This document shows positions 1 through 7,487 of a DNA stretch of 64,000 nt, piece after piece (within the stretch, counting starts at the first letter, position 1; each line of letters starts with the position of its first letter). Origin of the DNA: JAAFHN01 sp031421855 (GTDB lineage Bacteria; Pseudomonadota; Gammaproteobacteria; Burkholderiales; Burkholderiaceae_C); contig JANOPN010000182.1 in assembly GCA_031421855.1 (NCBI GenBank), forward strand, positions 15,758 through 79,757, written 5' to 3'. The notes under the pieces are model-generated. The model had not been told where the DNA came from. It saw nothing but the letters and a program-made list of their open reading frames with translations, and ran no database searches. The position numbers were made by a program, and so were the translations under genes.

Positions 1-3000
1 TTCATCAGCGGCTACCGGGGCTCACCCCTGGGCGGCTACGACCAAGCGCTGTGGAAGGCATCGAAATACCTCAAGGCGCGCGACATCGTGTTTCAGCCCG
101 GCGTGAACGAGGAGCTGGCGGCAACGGCATTGTGGGGCACACAAATGTTGGGTTACGCGCCCAAAGAGCAGCAAAAGCACGACGGTGTTTTTGGCATTTG
201 GTACGGCAAAGGGCCGGGCGTTGACCGCAGTTTGGACGTGTTCAAGCACGCCAACATGGCTGGCACCACACCTTGGGGCGGCGTGATCGCGGTGGCGGGC
301 GACGACCACATTGCCAAAAGCTCAACCGCCGCGCACCAAAGCGATCACGTGTTCAAGGCGGTGGGTTTTCCGGTTTTTTTTCCGGCCAGCGTGCAAGAGA
401 TATTGGATTTGGGCATCCACGCCTTTGCGCTGAGTCGCTACTCGGGGCTGTGGAGTGGCATGAAGACGATTCAAGAGATTGTCGAGTCAAGCACAACGGC
501 CATGATCGACCCCGACCGGGTGAACGTGATCACGCCGACTGATTTTGAGATGCCAACGGGTGGCCTGCACATCCGCTGGCCCGACGCACCGCTTGACCAA
601 GAGGCGCGCCTCATGGACTACAAGTGGTATGCGGCGCTGGCCTACATTCGCGCCAATAAGCTGAACTACAACGTGGTGGAGGGCCCCAACGACCGATTGG
701 GCTTGATTGCCAGCGGCAAGGCCTACAACGACACCCGGCAAGCCCTGCTTGACTTGGGACTGGACGACGACACCTGCCGAGAGATTGGCGTGCGGGTACA
801 CAAGGTTGGCGTGGTTTGGCCGCTTGAGGCGCAGATTACCCGGGCTTTTGCGACCGGTTTGCGCGAGATTTTGGTGATTGAAGAAAAGCGCCAAGTCATT
901 GAATACCAGATCAAAGAAGAGCTCTACAACTGGCGCGGCGACGTCCGCCCGCAGGTGCTGGGCAAGTTTGACGAAATTGAAGGCGACCAAACCGGCGGCG
1001 AGTGGAGCGTGCCCAACCCCACGGCGCACACCTTGCTGCGTGCCAATGCGGATCTGTCGCCCACTTTGATCGCGCAGGCCGTGGCCAGGCGGCTGCGCAA
1101 GCTTGACTTGCCCGCTGATGTGGCCAGGCGCATCCACGAGCGTTTGGCCATCATCGAGGCCAAAGACCAAGCCATGACGGTGCTGGAGGTCAACAGCGAC
1201 CGCACGCCCTGGTTTTGCTCGGGTTGCCCGCACAACACCAGCACCAAAGTGCCCGAGGGCTCGCGGGCGATGGCCGGTATTGGCTGCCACTACATGGTCA
1301 ACTGGATGGACCGCAGCACCTTTGGCTTCACCCAAATGGGCGGCGAGGGCGTGCCGTGGGTGGGCCAAGCGCCATTCACCAACGAAGCGCACATTTTTGC
1401 CAACTTGGGCGATGGAACCTACTTCCACAGCGGCTTGTTGGCCATTCGCCAAAGCATCGCGGCCGGGGTGAACATCACCTACAAAGTGCTCTACAACGAT
1501 GCGGTTGCCATGACCGGTGGGCAGCGCGTGGGTGAACGTGCCGAAGGTCACTCGGTGTTGCAAATCCAAAAAAGCCTGACCGCTGAGGGCGTGAGCCGAC
1601 TCATCATCGTGAGCGATGAGCCTGAAAAATACGACGGCATCGCACTCGAGCGCGGCGTGACGGTTCATCACCGCGACGACTTGGAGCAGTTGCAGCTTGA
1701 GTTTCGGGCCACCAAGGGCACGAGCGCCATCATTTATGACCAAACTTGCGCCACCGAGAAGCGCCGCCGCCGCAAGCGTGGCCTGATGGTCGACCCCGCC
1801 CAGCGCGTGGAGATCAACTCGGCCGTGTGCGAAGGCTGCGGCGACTGCTCGTCGCAGTCCAACTGCATGAGCGTGGAGCCCCTCGAGACCGAGTTTGGGC
1901 GCAAACGACAAATCAACCAAAGCACTTGCAACAAAGACTTTTCTTGCACCAACGGCTTTTGCCCCAGCTTTGTGAGCGTGTTGGGCACGCCCAAGAAAAA
2001 GAGCAAAGCCAAAGCCGGGGCGGTGTCGCCATTTGATGACGCCAACTTCGGTTTGGCCTTGGTTGAGCCGACGATCCCCCAAGCGCTGGGTGCTTACGGC
2101 ATCATCGTCGCGGGCGTGGGCGGCACAGGCGTCATCACGATTGGGCAGCTTTTGGGTGTTGCCGCTCATTTAGAAGGCAAGGGCGTGGTCACCCAAGACG
2201 CAGCGGGTTTGGCGCAAAAGGGCGGCAACACCTGGAGCCACGTGCAAATATCAGACAACGGTGCTGACGGTGTGGGCGACATCCGCTGCACCCGAGTCAG
2301 CGCCTCAGATGCCGAGTTGATCATTGGTTGTGACCCCTTGGTCGCCGCAAGCAAAGAAACCGTGATGCGCATGCGAGCAGGCAAAACCAAGGTTGCACTG
2401 AATGCCAGCGCCTCGCCGTCTGCCAGCTTTGTGGCGAACTCCACAACCTGGACCAATCCGGCCGGACAGTGCGCGCAGTCCATCGTCGACATCGTTGGAG
2501 CCGATGCGGTCGGGCAGTTCAATGCGGACGCCGCCGCGCTCAAACTCATGGGCGACAGCCTCTACACCAACCCGATGATGCTCGGATTTGCGTGGCAAAA
2601 GGGCTGGATCCCGCTGAGTTTGGCCTCGCTCATGCGCGCGATTGAGCTCAACGATGTGGCCATCGACAACAACAAGCTTGCGTTTACTTGGGGCCGCCGG
2701 GCCGCGATTGATTGGACCTCGGTGCAAAAGCATCTCAGCCCTGCTCAAGTGATGGAGTTCAAGAAGCGCGAGAGCTTGGATGACGTGATCAGCCGCCGGG
2801 TGGCTTTTCTCACCGACTACCAAGACAGCGCCTACGCCCAATCCTATGCCGCATTCGTGGCCAAAGTTCAGGCGGCTGAAGCTGCCGCGGTGCCTGGCAA
2901 AACCCAACTGACAGAGGCCGTGGCTCGCTATTTGTTCAAGCTGATGGCGTACAAAGACGAATACGAGGTGGCGCGGCTACACACCGACACCCATTTCCAT

Positions 3001-3423
3001 GACAAGTTGGCTGCCAACTACGAGCCTGGATTCAAGTTGCAGTACCACCTTGCACCACCCTTGCTCAGCAAAACCAATGCCAAAGGTGAGTTGATCAAAA
3101 GCACGTACGGCCATTGGATGTTGGGTGCGTTCAAGTTGTTGGCGCGCTTCAAAGGCTTGCGTGGCGGCGCGCTCGATGTGTTTGGCTACACCGAAGAGCG
3201 CCGCATGGAGCGTGCGCTGATCGGTGAGTATCGAAGCAGCATCGATCAGGCTTTGAGTCAACTCAAGCCCGAGAACCACGCCGTCGCGGCTGAATTGGCG
3301 CGCATTCCGGAGCAAATCAAGGGCTTTGGGCACGTCAAAGAGCGCAACGTGAAGCTGGCTCGGGCCAAATGGGCGCAATTGCAAACCGAGTTGCAATCGA
3401 ATCCAGCTGCACGGGCTGCTTAA
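1..3423 (+). CDS. Indolepyruvate ferredoxin oxidoreductase, fused alpha/beta type (5' truncated)
   Basis: The frame is open from base 1, so the start lies outside the window; 1140 residues are visible and the family usually has about 1150-1200. Seen in order: thiamine diphosphate-binding regions with a GDG motif near visible residue 470 (LGDGTYFHSGLLAI), an iron-sulfur segment beginning CEGCGDC near residue 610 with further cysteines (SCTNGFC) around 650, then a gamma-type domain starting AGVGGTGVITIG near 705 and a long C-terminal region. The family oxidatively decarboxylates aryl pyruvates from aromatic amino-acid transamination, reducing ferredoxin or a similar acceptor in the cytoplasm. 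The single-chain fusion is typical of proteobacteria. It ends about 270 bp before yajC, with a 104-bp repeat in between, and is probably a separate transcription unit. Confidence 0.93.
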   Translation, partial: FISGYRGSPLGGYDQALWKASKYLKARDIVFQPGVNEELAATALWGTQMLGYAPKEQQKHDGVFGIWYGKGPGVDRSLDVFKHANMAGTTPWGGVIAVAGDDHIAKSSTAAHQSDHVFKAVGFPVFFPASVQEILDLGIHAFALSRYSGLWSGMKTIQEIVESSTTAMIDPDRVNVITPTDFEMPTGGLHIRWPDAPLDQEARLMDYKWYAALAYIRANKLNYNVVEGPNDRLGLIASGKAYNDTRQALLDLGLDDDTCREIGVRVHKVGVVWPLEAQITRAFATGLREILVIEEKRQVIEYQIKEELYNWRGDVRPQVLGKFDEIEGDQTGGEWSVPNPTAHTLLRANADLSPTLIAQAVARRLRKLDLPADVARRIHERLAIIEAKDQAMTVLEVNSDRTPWFCSGCPHNTSTKVPEGSRAMAGIGCHYMVNWMDRSTFGFTQMGGEGVPWVGQAPFTNEAHIFANLGDGTYFHSGLLAIRQSIAAGVNITYKVLYNDAVAMTGGQRVGERAEGHSVLQIQKSLTAEGVSRLIIVSDEPEKYDGIALERGVTVHHRDDLEQLQLEFRATKGTSAIIYDQTCATEKRRRRKRGLMVDPAQRVEINSAVCEGCGDCSSQSNCMSVEPLETEFGRKRQINQSTCNKDFSCTNGFCPSFVSVLGTPKKKSKAKAGAVSPFDDANFGLALVEPTIPQALGAYGIIVAGVGGTGVITIGQLLGVAAHLEGKGVVTQDAAGLAQKGGNTWSHVQISDNGADGVGDIRCTRVSASDAELIIGCDPLVAASKETVMRMRAGKTKVALNASASPSASFVANSTTWTNPAGQCAQSIVDIVGADAVGQFNADAAALKLMGDSLYTNPMMLGFAWQKGWIPLSLASLMRAIELNDVAIDNNKLAFTWGRRAAIDWTSVQKHLSPAQVMEFKKRESLDDVISRRVAFLTDYQDSAYAQSYAAFVAKVQAAEAAAVPGKTQLTEAVARYLFKLMAYKDEYEVARLHTDTHFHDKLAANYEPGFKLQYHLAPPLLSKTNAKGELIKSTYGHWMLGAFKLLARFKGLRGGALDVFGYTEERRMERALIGEYRSSIDQALSQLKPENHAVAAELARIPEQIKGFGHVKERNVKLARAKWAQLQTELQSNPAARAA

Positions 3424-3515
3424 GCCGCTGCAAAGACATCCGCAAGACACCCAGACGCTTAGGGGCATTGCTTTTGGCCTGGCATGGCCCCAACTACAAT
3501 GGCGGGTTGATCTTT

Positions 3516-3619
3516 TAGGACTTACGCAAAATCGCACCAGCGGCGTTGCAGCTCCTAGCCGTGCAGTTCGCACTGTCGTCGCCGCTGCGCCTTGCTGGGA
3601 CAATTTCGCGTCAGTCCTT
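3516..3619 (+). repeat. 104-bp dispersed inverted-repeat element, copy 1
   Basis: First of three 104-bp copies (others at 28687 and 63836). The left end reads TAGGACTTACGCAAAA and the right end is an imperfect inverted copy ending GCGTCAGTCCTT. The interior GTTGCAGCTCCTAGCCGTG is shared by all copies. It lies in the non-coding stretch 3424-3694 between the oxidoreductase and yajC. Size, lack of coding capacity and terminal inverted repeats suggest a MITE-like element; mobility is inference. Confidence 0.85.
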
Positions 3620-3694
3620 TTTTGTGGCCCTAACCCAACGTGCTTGGCTCGGGCTCGTTTGCTTGTCGTTCCTGCTATTTATTCGGAGTCTGCC

Positions 3695-4021
3695 GTGTTG
3701 ATTTCTGTTGCCCATGCCCAAACCGCTCCTGCTGCCGTCGGCGGCGGTGAAAACATGCTCATGACCATGCTGCCGCTTGTGCTCATGTTCGGTGTGTTGT
3801 ACTTCTTGATGATTCGCCCACAAATGAAGCGTCAAAAAGAGCAAAAAACCATGATCGATGCTTTGGCGCCTGGCGATGAAGTCGTCACGGTTGGCGGCGT
3901 AGTCGGCAAATTGCGCAAATTGAGCGAGACCTATTTGCATGTTCAAGTCGCTGAAGGCGTTGAGCTGCAAGTTGAACGCTCGGCCGTGCTGCGCGTGTTG
4001 CCAAAAGGCACGATGAAGTGA
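3695..4021 (+). CDS. yajC: Preprotein translocase accessory subunit YajC
   Basis: Small single-pass inner-membrane protein that associates with SecDF in the Sec holotranslocon. The product of 108 residues begins MLISVAHAQTAP, as betaproteobacterial YajC proteins do, then has one membrane segment (MLPLVLMFGVLYFLMI) followed by the basic cytoplasmic stretch RPQMKRQKEQK and the conserved GDEVVTVGGVVGK region. The open frame extends upstream to 3644, but GTG at 3695 has GGAG a few bases before it and gives the usual family length. It is followed by secD after 104 bp and then secF. The tgt gene that commonly precedes yajC is not present here. Confidence 0.93.
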   Translation: MLISVAHAQTAPAAVGGGENMLMTMLPLVLMFGVLYFLMIRPQMKRQKEQKTMIDALAPGDEVVTVGGVVGKLRKLSETYLHVQVAEGVELQVERSAVLRVLPKGTMK

Positions 4022-4125
4022 TGGCGTTGATGCGCCAGCCGATGCGGGCGCTCATTGCTTTGGTTTTCTGCGATTGCCGCTGTTGATATGTCCGACCCGT
4101 TGGATCAGTTGGGAAAGTCCTGCTC

Positions 4126-6060
4126 ATGAACCGCTACCCCCTTTGGAAGTACATCGTTATCGCAGCAGTGCTGCTGATTGCCACTTTTTACACCATTCCC
4201 AACTTCTTTGGCGAGGCCCCCGCGGTGCAGGTATCCAGCACCAAGGCTTCGGTCAAAGTGGATGGATTGACGCTGCAACGCGTCAAAGACACGCTGACAG
4301 CGGCCAAGATTGAGCCTGATTTGATTGCCCTTGAAGGCACTTCGGTACGCGCTCGTTTCAAAGACATCGAAACCCAAAAGTTCGCCCGCGACGCGATCCA
4401 AAAAGCGCTGATCCCCAACAAGGACGAAGCCCAGTACGTGGTGGCGCTGAATCTTGTGCCGCGCTCGCCCCAGTGGATGTCTAAGCTCGGCGCTGCGCCG
4501 ATGTATTTGGGCCTGGATTTGCGCGGTGGCGTGCACTTCATGTTGCAAGTCGACATGAAGGCCGCGCTTGAGAAAAAGGTCGAGTCGTTCTCAAGCGACA
4601 TTCGATCGGCGCTGCGTGACAAAACCTTGCGTCACTCGGGCATTTCGCGCACAGGCAGCAAACTCGAGATCAAGTTTCGCGACCAAGCCACTCAGCAAGC
4701 AGCCAAAGCGTTGATTGCCGATCAATTCGCTGACCTCCAAACGGCGGATGCGCTTGAAGGTGCCGAGTTCAAACTGATCGCGACCATTCGCCCCGATGCC
4801 ACGCGCCGACTGCAAGAACAAGCTCTCAAGCAAAACATCACGACGCTGTCAAACCGCATCAATGAGCTGGGTGTGTCTGAGCCGGTCATACAACAACAAG
4901 GCCTCGACAGAATCGTGGTGCAACTGCCTGGCGTGCAAGACACGGCCAAAGCCAAAGACATTTTGGGTCGCACGGCCACGCTGGAGATGCGCTTGGTTGA
5001 CGAGAGCACCGAGGGCAAAGCGGCCGAGGTGGGCGGCTTGGTGCCGTTCAACTCCGAGCGGTTTTTGGATCGCAATGGCGCACCCGTGATCGTGCGCAAG
5101 TCGGTGTTGCTGACAGGCGAGAACCTCTCAGACGCGCAGGCCGGGTTTGACAGCCAATCGCAAGAGCCGGCCGTTCACTTGTCGGTCGATGCCAAAGGTG
5201 CACGCATCATGCGCGACACCACGCGTGAAAACGTGGGCAAGCGCATGGCGATTTTGTTGTTTGAAAAGGGCAAAGGCGAGGTCGTGACTGCCCCCGTGAT
5301 TCGTGGCGAGCTGGGTGCGAGGTTTCAAATTTCGGGTCGCATGAGCTCGGTTGAGGCCAACGACACCGCCTTGCTGCTTCGCGCCGGCTCGCTCGCAGCG
5401 CCGATGGAGATCGTTGAAGAGCGCACCATCGGCCCTAGCCTAGGCGCGGAGAACATCAGCAAAGGCTTTAACAGCGTCACTTGGGGCTTCGTCGTCATCA
5501 TGATTTTCATGTGTGGCTATTACATGCTGTTTGGCGCGTTTTCTAGCATCGCATTGGGCGTGAACTTGATGATGCTTGTGGCGGTGCTGTCCATGTTGCA
5601 AGCCACGTTGACATTACCCGGCATCGCGGCCATTGCCCTGACCCTGGGTATGGCCATTGACTCCAATGTGTTGATCAACGAGCGGGTTCGTGAGGAGCTG
5701 CGAAACGGGAAAGCGCCACAACAGGCGATTCACGCAGGATATGAAAACGCTTGGTCGACGATTTTGGACTCCAACGTCACGACCTTGATTGCTGGTTTGG
5801 CCTTGTTGATTTTCGGTAGCGGTCCGGTGCGCGGTTTCGCTGTGGTGCATTGCATCGGTATTTTGACCAGCATGTTCTCGTCGGTCGTGTTCTCGCGCGG
5901 ACTGGTGAACCTTTGGTACGGTCGCACCAAGCGGCTGCAATCGGTGTCGATTGGCCAGATTTGGAAGTCGCCCGATGCCGTTGCACCTGACGCGCTAGCA
6001 ACCTCGGCGGCCACAGCATCGCCAGCCACTACACCAGCCCTCAGCGCCAAGAAGCGTTGA
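4126..6060 (+). CDS. secD: Protein translocase subunit SecD
   Basis: Inner-membrane RND-type subunit that uses the proton-motive force to help pull exported proteins through SecYEG. The 644-residue product has an N-terminal membrane segment (residues 7-27), the family motif LGLDLRGGVHF near residue 128, a large periplasmic region, and a C-terminal block of five membrane segments beginning near residue 450 with GMAIDSNVLINERVREEL. The last 30 residues are Ala/Pro/Thr rich and probably disordered. secF starts 21 bp downstream, so the two are almost certainly co-transcribed with yajC. Confidence 0.97.
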   Translation: MNRYPLWKYIVIAAVLLIATFYTIPNFFGEAPAVQVSSTKASVKVDGLTLQRVKDTLTAAKIEPDLIALEGTSVRARFKDIETQKFARDAIQKALIPNKDEAQYVVALNLVPRSPQWMSKLGAAPMYLGLDLRGGVHFMLQVDMKAALEKKVESFSSDIRSALRDKTLRHSGISRTGSKLEIKFRDQATQQAAKALIADQFADLQTADALEGAEFKLIATIRPDATRRLQEQALKQNITTLSNRINELGVSEPVIQQQGLDRIVVQLPGVQDTAKAKDILGRTATLEMRLVDESTEGKAAEVGGLVPFNSERFLDRNGAPVIVRKSVLLTGENLSDAQAGFDSQSQEPAVHLSVDAKGARIMRDTTRENVGKRMAILLFEKGKGEVVTAPVIRGELGARFQISGRMSSVEANDTALLLRAGSLAAPMEIVEERTIGPSLGAENISKGFNSVTWGFVVIMIFMCGYYMLFGAFSSIALGVNLMMLVAVLSMLQATLTLPGIAAIALTLGMAIDSNVLINERVREELRNGKAPQQAIHAGYENAWSTILDSNVTTLIAGLALLIFGSGPVRGFAVVHCIGILTSMFSSVVFSRGLVNLWYGRTKRLQSVSIGQIWKSPDAVAPDALATSAATASPATTPALSAKKR

Positions 6061-6081
6061 TCAAACCAAGGCCAGTCGATC

Positions 6082-7131
6082 ATGGAATTTTTCCGAATCA
6101 AAAAGGACATCCCGTTCATGAAGCACGCCATCGTGCTGAACGCGATTTCGCTCGTCACGTTTTTGTTGGCGGTATTTTTTCTCATCACGCGGGGCTTGCA
6201 CCTGTCGATTGAGTTCACCGGTGGCACCTTGGTTGAGGTGCAGTACACCCAAGCGGCCAATGTTGAAAAGATCCGACACCAGGTTGAGACCTTGAACTAC
6301 GGCGAAATCCAAGCGCAGTATTTTGGTCCGACCACTGACGTGTTGATTCGAGTGCCCGTTCGTGGGCAGATCAAGCAATCTGAAGTGGTGGGCAAGGTGT
6401 TTGAGAAAGTGTGTTCGCTTGAACAGGGCACGGTGACAACCACCAAGTCAGCCAATGGCGAAGGCGACCAGACCGATCGCTTGAGTTGTAAACGCGCCGA
6501 TGGCGTCGAGCCGCTGACGCTCAAGCGCAGTGAGTTTGTCGGGCCATCTGTCGGTGCGGAGCTGGTTCAAAACGGATTGATCGCTTTGGGCATGACGATT
6601 TTGGGCATCATGATCTACCTGTCAATTCGTTTTGAGTGGAAGTACGCCGTGGCGGGCATCATTGCCAACTTGCACGACGTCATCATCATTTTGGGCTTTT
6701 TTGCGTTTTTCCAGTGGGAGTTTTCTTTGGCCGTTTTGGCTGCCGTGTTGGCCGTTTTGGGCTACTCGGTGAATGAGTCGGTGATCATTTTTGACCGCAT
6801 TCGCGAGTCATTTCGCAAGTTTCGCCTGCTCGACTCGCAAGAGATCATTGACCACGCGATCACGTCGACCATCAGCCGCACCATCATCACCCACGGCTCG
6901 ACCCAGATCATGGTGTTGTCGATGTTGTTGTTTGGTGGCCCGACCTTGTTTTACTTTGCGCTGGCGCTGACGATCGGCATTTTGTTCGGCATTTACTCAT
7001 CGGTGTTTGTTGCGGCGGCCATCGCGATGTGGTTGGGCATCAAACGCGAAGACTTAATCAAGACCGCGCCCCCTGCAGCGAGCGCCAAGCCCACCGATCC
7101 AAACGATCCGAATTCTGGCGCGGTGGTTTAA
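6082..7131 (+). CDS. secF: Protein translocase subunit SecF
   Basis: Partner of SecD in the inner membrane. The 349-residue product has an N-terminal membrane helix (about 18-37), the motif IEFTGGTLVEVQ near residue 45, and a C-terminal five-helix block containing LGYSVNESVIIFDRIRE, the SecF signature. The tail is short, polar and Pro/Asp rich. The TAA stop (7129-7131) lies inside the left arm of the inverted-repeat element 7125-7372, so that element must have inserted at, or evolved into, the very end of the gene. Confidence 0.97.
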   Translation: MEFFRIKKDIPFMKHAIVLNAISLVTFLLAVFFLITRGLHLSIEFTGGTLVEVQYTQAANVEKIRHQVETLNYGEIQAQYFGPTTDVLIRVPVRGQIKQSEVVGKVFEKVCSLEQGTVTTTKSANGEGDQTDRLSCKRADGVEPLTLKRSEFVGPSVGAELVQNGLIALGMTILGIMIYLSIRFEWKYAVAGIIANLHDVIIILGFFAFFQWEFSLAVLAAVLAVLGYSVNESVIIFDRIRESFRKFRLLDSQEIIDHAITSTISRTIITHGSTQIMVLSMLLFGGPTLFYFALALTIGILFGIYSSVFVAAAIAMWLGIKREDLIKTAPPAASAKPTDPNDPNSGAVV

Positions 7132-7372
7132 CCTAGAAACAGCAGTTGACCGCTCACATTTCTCTATAAGTGATTAATTTTGCTTGCGTTTTCGGCTTCT
7201 AACTGGCTCACCGGTTGGGTGACTTCGCTACAGGTCCGATTGAACCTCCCTGGCGCACGCCGGGCGCGTTACTCCTCCTTGCGCCCAACGGGGCGCGGCG
7301 TCGTCGCGCCTTCCCGGCGCACGCCGTGGCGGCCCACTCGGACGTGTTCAACTGCTGCTTCTAGGTTTAACC
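7125..7372. repeat. 248-bp element bounded by 29-bp inverted repeats
   Basis: Bases 7125-7153 (starting GGTTTAACCTAGAAACAGCA) and the reverse complement of 7344-7372 match at about 25 of 29 positions. The interior has an AT-rich left part and a very GC-rich right part with repeated GGCGCACGCCG words that could form hairpins. A possible 93-codon frame at 7180-7461 has no recognisable protein features, so I see no gene between secF and 7488. The rest of this stretch (7373-7487) holds only the presumed promoter region of the next gene. It may be a MITE-like element or a long-stem terminator for the sec operon. Confidence 0.6.
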
Positions 7373-7487
7373 ATTTGTTTGGTATTGGGTTGTCGCGCAC
7401 TGGAACGTGTGAGCAAGCGGTGAACAAACTGCGAACTGATACAGTTACCAACGGCGTTTAGTCGCGAAATTCATCCACACTCCACCC

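Noticed and set aside
487..2169. 560-codon open frame on the minus strand opposite the oxidoreductase gene
   Set aside because: It is antisense to a clearly identified enzyme; the composition is rich in His, Arg and Ala as expected for an antisense frame in high-G+C DNA, with no domain.
7180..7461. Possible 93-codon gene between secF and the DUF1631 gene
   Set aside because: Begins with TTG without a ribosome-binding site, lies within the inverted-repeat element and has no protein-like pattern.
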